The position numbers and the translations under genes were made by a program. From positions 101,681,578 to 101,745,577 of the forward strand of contig OZ018321.1 of assembly GCA_963969495.1 (NCBI GenBank): 64,000 nucleotides of DNA, given 5' to 3'. Each line of letters opens with the position of its first letter. Position 1 is the stretch's first letter. Positions 60,018-64,000 of this stretch are shown here, piece after piece. A model generated the notes under the pieces. The model saw only the letters and a program-made list of their open reading frames with translations, was not told the origin of the DNA and did not search any database. This stretch comes from Ceratothoa steindachneri. Taxonomy: Eukaryota > Arthropoda > Malacostraca > Isopoda > Cymothoidae.

Positions 60018-61379
60018 TTAGGTTGAGGAATAAGTTCTTGCGTTTTTTTAATGTTGTGTTGATTTCAGTTTTGTTGAAATGATTTGTGCACAGATTAAGA
60101 AACAATAATAAATAATGAGAGCAAAATTTGCAAAGGTTAGGCTACGTCTCTTAACAGCGTAGACTATTAGGCTTTTGCTTAGGCTACTTCTTGAAGTTGA
60201 GTAATAAGTCATTGCGGTTTATTTAAAAGTTGTGTTAATTTAATTTTTGTTCTGTACCCTCAAAATGGAATGTCAAGTTGAAAGAAAGGCGCATTTTCGA
60301 CACTTGTTGTTATTCATTTTCAATCGAGACGGGAAAATGCAAACACAGCCAAAGCTCGTCTGGATATTTGGGCTGTGTACGGAGAGAGAAAATGCTTTAT
60401 CAGAAAGGACAGCTCAATTGTGGTTTTCACGTTTCAAAAACGGTCATTTCAATCTTAATGACGAAGAACGTTCTGACCACCCCATTAAGTTGGATGAAGA
60501 TCGATTAAACGATCTTCTTCGTGAAAATCCTCATCAATCGACTATATAATTGGCTGTAAAATTGGAGTGTGATCAGAAAACTGTACTGAATCGCCTTCAT
60601 TCGATGGGGAAAGTTAAAAACTCGGTGCATGGGTTCCGCACGCTTTAAGCGAAAGCAACAAACTTCAACGTTCCACGATTACCGCAGGTTTGCTTGCTCA
60701 TCATGAGGCTACTTGTGGACGTAAGGACAGATTTCTTCACCGCATTATCACTGGCGACGAAAAGTGCTGTGTTTATGTCAACATGAACCATCGAAAACAA
60801 GGACTTCATCCACGGAAGACGATGCTGTGTGTGTGGTGGGTTTGTGAAGGCATCATTCTTTATGAGCTCCTTGCGAACATCAAGATTGTCAATGCAGAAC
60901 TCTACGTTCAACAAATGTATCGACTCGCCGAAGCTATTCGTGAACAGCGACCTCATCGACGTTATGGAGTCCTTCTGCAACACGACAATGCTCGTCCTTA
61001 TATTGGTAATATGACAAAAGACGCCATCCAAAGGCTTATTTTGGAAATCCTGCCGCATCCTCCATATTCGTCAGACTCGGCTCCATCGGATTTCCATCTG
61101 TTCCGATCGCTCTCCAACAATTTACACGGCGTTTCGTTCAATACTGATGTGGAATTAAGAACCTGGTTAGACGAATTCTTCGAGTCAAAATCCAGAGATT
61201 GTTATTGCAAAGGCCTCGAAAAACTAGTTGAACGTTGGGGAAAAAGTCGTAAATAAGAACGGAGAATACGTTATTGATTAAATTGCATATTGTTATTAAT
61301 TGAAAATGAAGTTTTTCTAAAATTGTTAATGGTAATGAATAAATTTGATAAAACCACCAGAACTTATTCTTCAACCCAA
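60018..61379 (+). mobile_element. Mariner-3, complete element
   Basis: TA at 60016-60017 and 61380-61381. Left end TTAGGTTGAGGAATAAGTTC, right end (reverse complement) TTGGGTTGAAGAATAAGTTC. 1362 bases. Sister of mariner-2 along its whole length, including the 5' leader with GGCTACGTCTCTTAACAGCG, but without the internal duplication. Confidence 0.93.
60265..61256 (+). pseudogene. Mariner-3 transposase
   Basis: ATG at 60265 (MECQVERKAHFRHLLLFIFN). Then RTAQLWFSRFKNGHFNLNDE and DEDRLNDLLRENPHQST, followed by a TAA at codon 95, then after a frame change RKDRFLHRIITGDEKC (first Asp), HPRKTMLCVWWVCEGI, GVLLQHDNARPYIGNMTKDA (second Asp), YSSDSAPSDFHLFRSLSNN (third Asp) and DVELRTWLDEFFESK. The end is shifted (ERWGKSRK instead of ERWEKVV). 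Needs few changes compared with other relics, so relatively young, but inactive as it stands. Confidence 0.9.
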
Positions 61380-61476
61380 TAATTATGGTTAGATTGGCAG
61401 CAACATTTGTATATGCCCATAATCCTTGAGAGAAAAATAGTTACCTTTGTCATATTGTAAATAATATATTAAGCAT

Positions 61477-61558
61477 TTTTTTTTTTGGGGGGGGGGGGGT
61501 AATTAGTGGCCTAGCTATTCATCCTTCTTTTCTTATTTTTTTTTTTTTGGGGGGGGGG
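61477..61558 (+). repeat. Two T-run/G-run junctions
   Basis: T11 followed by G12 at 61477-61499, and T13 followed by G10 at 61536-61558, separated by 36 bases. Homopolymer lengths are prone to sequencing error. Confidence 0.85.
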
Positions 61559-64000
61559 TTATTTATTTTTAATTATATTACAGATTTGGTTTGTGGTGAG
61601 AGAGACAACTGGTAAGAGGCAGCGATTGGGTGTGGGTAGATGAGTTGTTTTTCTTTTGGTATCCAAGTTAGTTCAGATCTGGCAAGGTAGTGTAGAGCCT
61701 CACAGGAGGCAAATAAATTGATAAAATTTATTTTAGTTATCTTCCTTGGCCATGGGTTTGCCAAATTTTTATACCTATTCTTTTGTTCTTGGATATTTTT
61801 CTCCGTTGAAGGGGCTTGTGGTACCCCGAAACAACATTCTACTTCTCTTTCCCTCTTTTCCCATATTTTTGCTACTTTCCTTCTTTCTCTCCTTTCCCAC
61901 TTTCATATTTTTTTATTGTTCCATGAAAACGAATGAACGCAAATAATGGAATGACGCGTTGCAAGACGGATGGCGTTTGTTTGCTTGGTCGTTTTTTGTT
62001 TCTTTCAGGTACTCTCTATTTGCTAAGTGATTTCTTTCTTCTAAAACAAACCTGACATCAAAATTGACGATTTACTATTTCAATTATCCTCAGCAATATC
62101 TTTAATATTGTCACAGGCCTTCAACATGTTATTATTGTAGACCCAGGTAATAGGCCAACCTTAAATCATTCTCCCAAACTTTGGCGATTTTGCGATTGAA
62201 CAGCATAGAGAAAAACCTCACGAGTTTCTCGGCATACCTCATACAAATAACTGCTGGTGTGGACCACTTCTACCACCCTCCTTTCTCATTATATCTTCCT
62301 CGTGAATACACCACTTAATCAATTTCAATAGTTTATTTTACTGGTGCCAATTTGAGATGGCTTACGAAAATTATCATTCAATCGCACTTATTGAAAGTAA
62401 TTATTTGAGTTCACTGCCGTACATTCATTGATCTTACTCATTTCAAAATTTTATTGTAACATTAACTGACGCTATTTGTATGTATCTAGATAAGGCAATA
62501 ACGTTGATTAAAGTAAACACTCCTCCCTCAAACCAGGTAATTTTGCTGACAGTAATTCATTCGTTACAGCCGCGTTTGGGTCTCTACCACTGAACAAATT
62601 GACCACGAATGCTTACGCTGGTATTACTAAATTTCGTTATGACTTCGTTATCCTGGAAAAAGCTGACCGTATTTTTCAGTTTTCAAATGACCCCACAGCT
62701 TTTTGAGATTCTACAGAAGAAATGGACAATAATTTTAAGCAACAGGACATATTGAAGCTTATGTAAAGCTTTCTGGACGGACTTAAACAGTTAGCTGAAA
62801 ATTTTGAAAGCATTTAAGTTAATTGCAATTATGTTTGTGTATTTTTTGCCTTCACTACATAACTAAGGCGAATTATTTTCCATAGGTTTGTCACTCCTTT
62901 AAACTATTTCCAGAATTATATCAGAGTACGGACTGACAGCTTCACATGGAATCCGAACAACAATTTAAAATTAAATATTGACGCAATATGCAATATTGCT
63001 GAACTTAAATAATGACCTAAAATATAAAACAAGGCCTATATGAAGTGAGATTTGGAGGGAATACAAACCATTAAAATTTCAAGGGAGTTCCAAAATTTCA
63101 CAGAATTAGCATATAAGGTTAAAATTAGGCAAAATTTCAATAAGTAATTTTCAATATTTTGTCGAATTCTAAAATGAAACGGGGACCGCGGTTTGCCTAC
63201 CTCTGTCCTGCACTATATCACTCACAATTACAATTCTTAAAAGATTTTATTAATTAGAAAATACTAATTTAATTAAATAATTACCTCATCTACCCTAATA
63301 TTACCTAAATTATCTTTGGACGAGATTATTAATATTACAACTAATTTAAAATTGATTTAAATTTAATTTAATAAGTACCCCGCTTAACTTAACTTTAAAA
63401 ATAATAATTTCTTGCCCCAAACAAATAACTAATTAAAGCCGCGTTAAAATTTGGACTAGTGATGAAATTTACAAAAACAAAAAAATCCCCAAAATGTGCA
63501 TCAAATCCCAAAGACTTACATAGTTCCTTTTCTCTTTATGGGCTTCTCTGAATCTCGCTTGTCCATATTTGATTATATTTTCGTAATTTATATTTTATTT
63601 TGCTATGTTTAGCTGAACTATTTATAAATTTATAGTTTATCTATCGCACCACTTAGTTATCTATATCATTTTTTTGCAAACTTTGTCCCAGTGTTTGCTT
63701 TCAGAGAGTGAATGTGAGGTGATTGAACTACTACAATAAAGTCGTGACCCTTTCAATGGTATTTAGGAGTAAATCGAGGTTGTGGACTTCTTCTAAACCT
63801 TTCTATTCTTAACAGAAAATTATATGTAAATTTATAAATCCACGGCTTGGCTCCTTTCGGAGACAGGGCCTAATGTATTGGGTCTGTTTTTGCATGTTCT
63901 TCAACGTCGGGATAGTGGTTTATTTTGCAAATTCGAGAAAACATCATATTAAAAAAAATATTGCCAAAGCTTTCTCAGTTTTAAAATGTTCACAAAAAAA
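61559..64000. other. Unassigned AT-rich sequence to window end
   Basis: No coding family, terminal repeat or RNA gene recognised. A pyrimidine-rich patch lies at 61835-61915. AT content is especially high at 63230-63420. Confidence 0.4.

Overview
This window looks like nuclear DNA of an invertebrate animal. An arthropod is my best guess, but that is an inference from the repeat families and not from any species marker. It is AT-rich, has no bacterial gene structure and carries no complete host gene. Almost everything recognisable is a dead transposable element: non-LTR retrotransposons (LINEs) of at least four families, a Ty3/Gypsy LTR element, three full-length mariners and one mariner end, two hAT transposase relics and a hAT-like non-autonomous element, tRNA-derived SINEs, long (TA)n tracts and a hairpin minisatellite. 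Three relics belong to a conserved family I know only as 'uncharacterized protein' in invertebrate genomes. I argue below that it may be a zinc-finger, DDE-like mobile gene.

Layout. 1-720: C-terminal half of the uncharacterised family (copy 1). 1471-1618: a splice-flanked candidate host exon on the minus strand. 2985-4290: a diverged ~0.5 kb duplication with CT-rich microsatellites. 4640-5172: an LTR fragment and a LINE 3'-end repeat. 5.2-34.2 kb: six related I-like LINEs (A to F), all on the plus strand and head to tail. The array is interrupted at 11.4-17.4 kb by a minus-strand Gypsy element whose gag-pol interior is replaced by copy 2 of the uncharacterised family. LINE-A also carries a second LINE's 3' end inside its ORF1 (6566-7453).

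34.2-47.1 kb: a mariner end, then hAT-1 (minus), then a minus-strand CR1-like LINE split by hAT-2 (40149-43312, perfect 8-bp target duplication) and hit in its 3' region by a hAT-like non-autonomous element (38004-38920) that is mostly (TA)n. Copy 3 of the uncharacterised family (44959-47082) is split by mariner-1 (45104-46408), with a TA duplication and an in-frame join if the insert is ignored.

47.1-64 kb: mostly unassigned sequence with candidate host exons near 49.0-49.7 and 58.2 kb, mariner-2 (50371-51956, with an internal 185-bp tandem duplication), an L2-like LINE (52425-54835), inverted tRNA-Leu-like SINEs (55.1-55.75 kb), an LTR-like GC-rich segment (56.5-57.2 kb) and mariner-3 (60018-61379). 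Nothing here works as an operon or pathway. The value of the window is its insertion stratigraphy, the repeated hairpins in the LINE 3' regions, and the uncharacterised family. All homology statements come from motif recognition by eye, with no database search.
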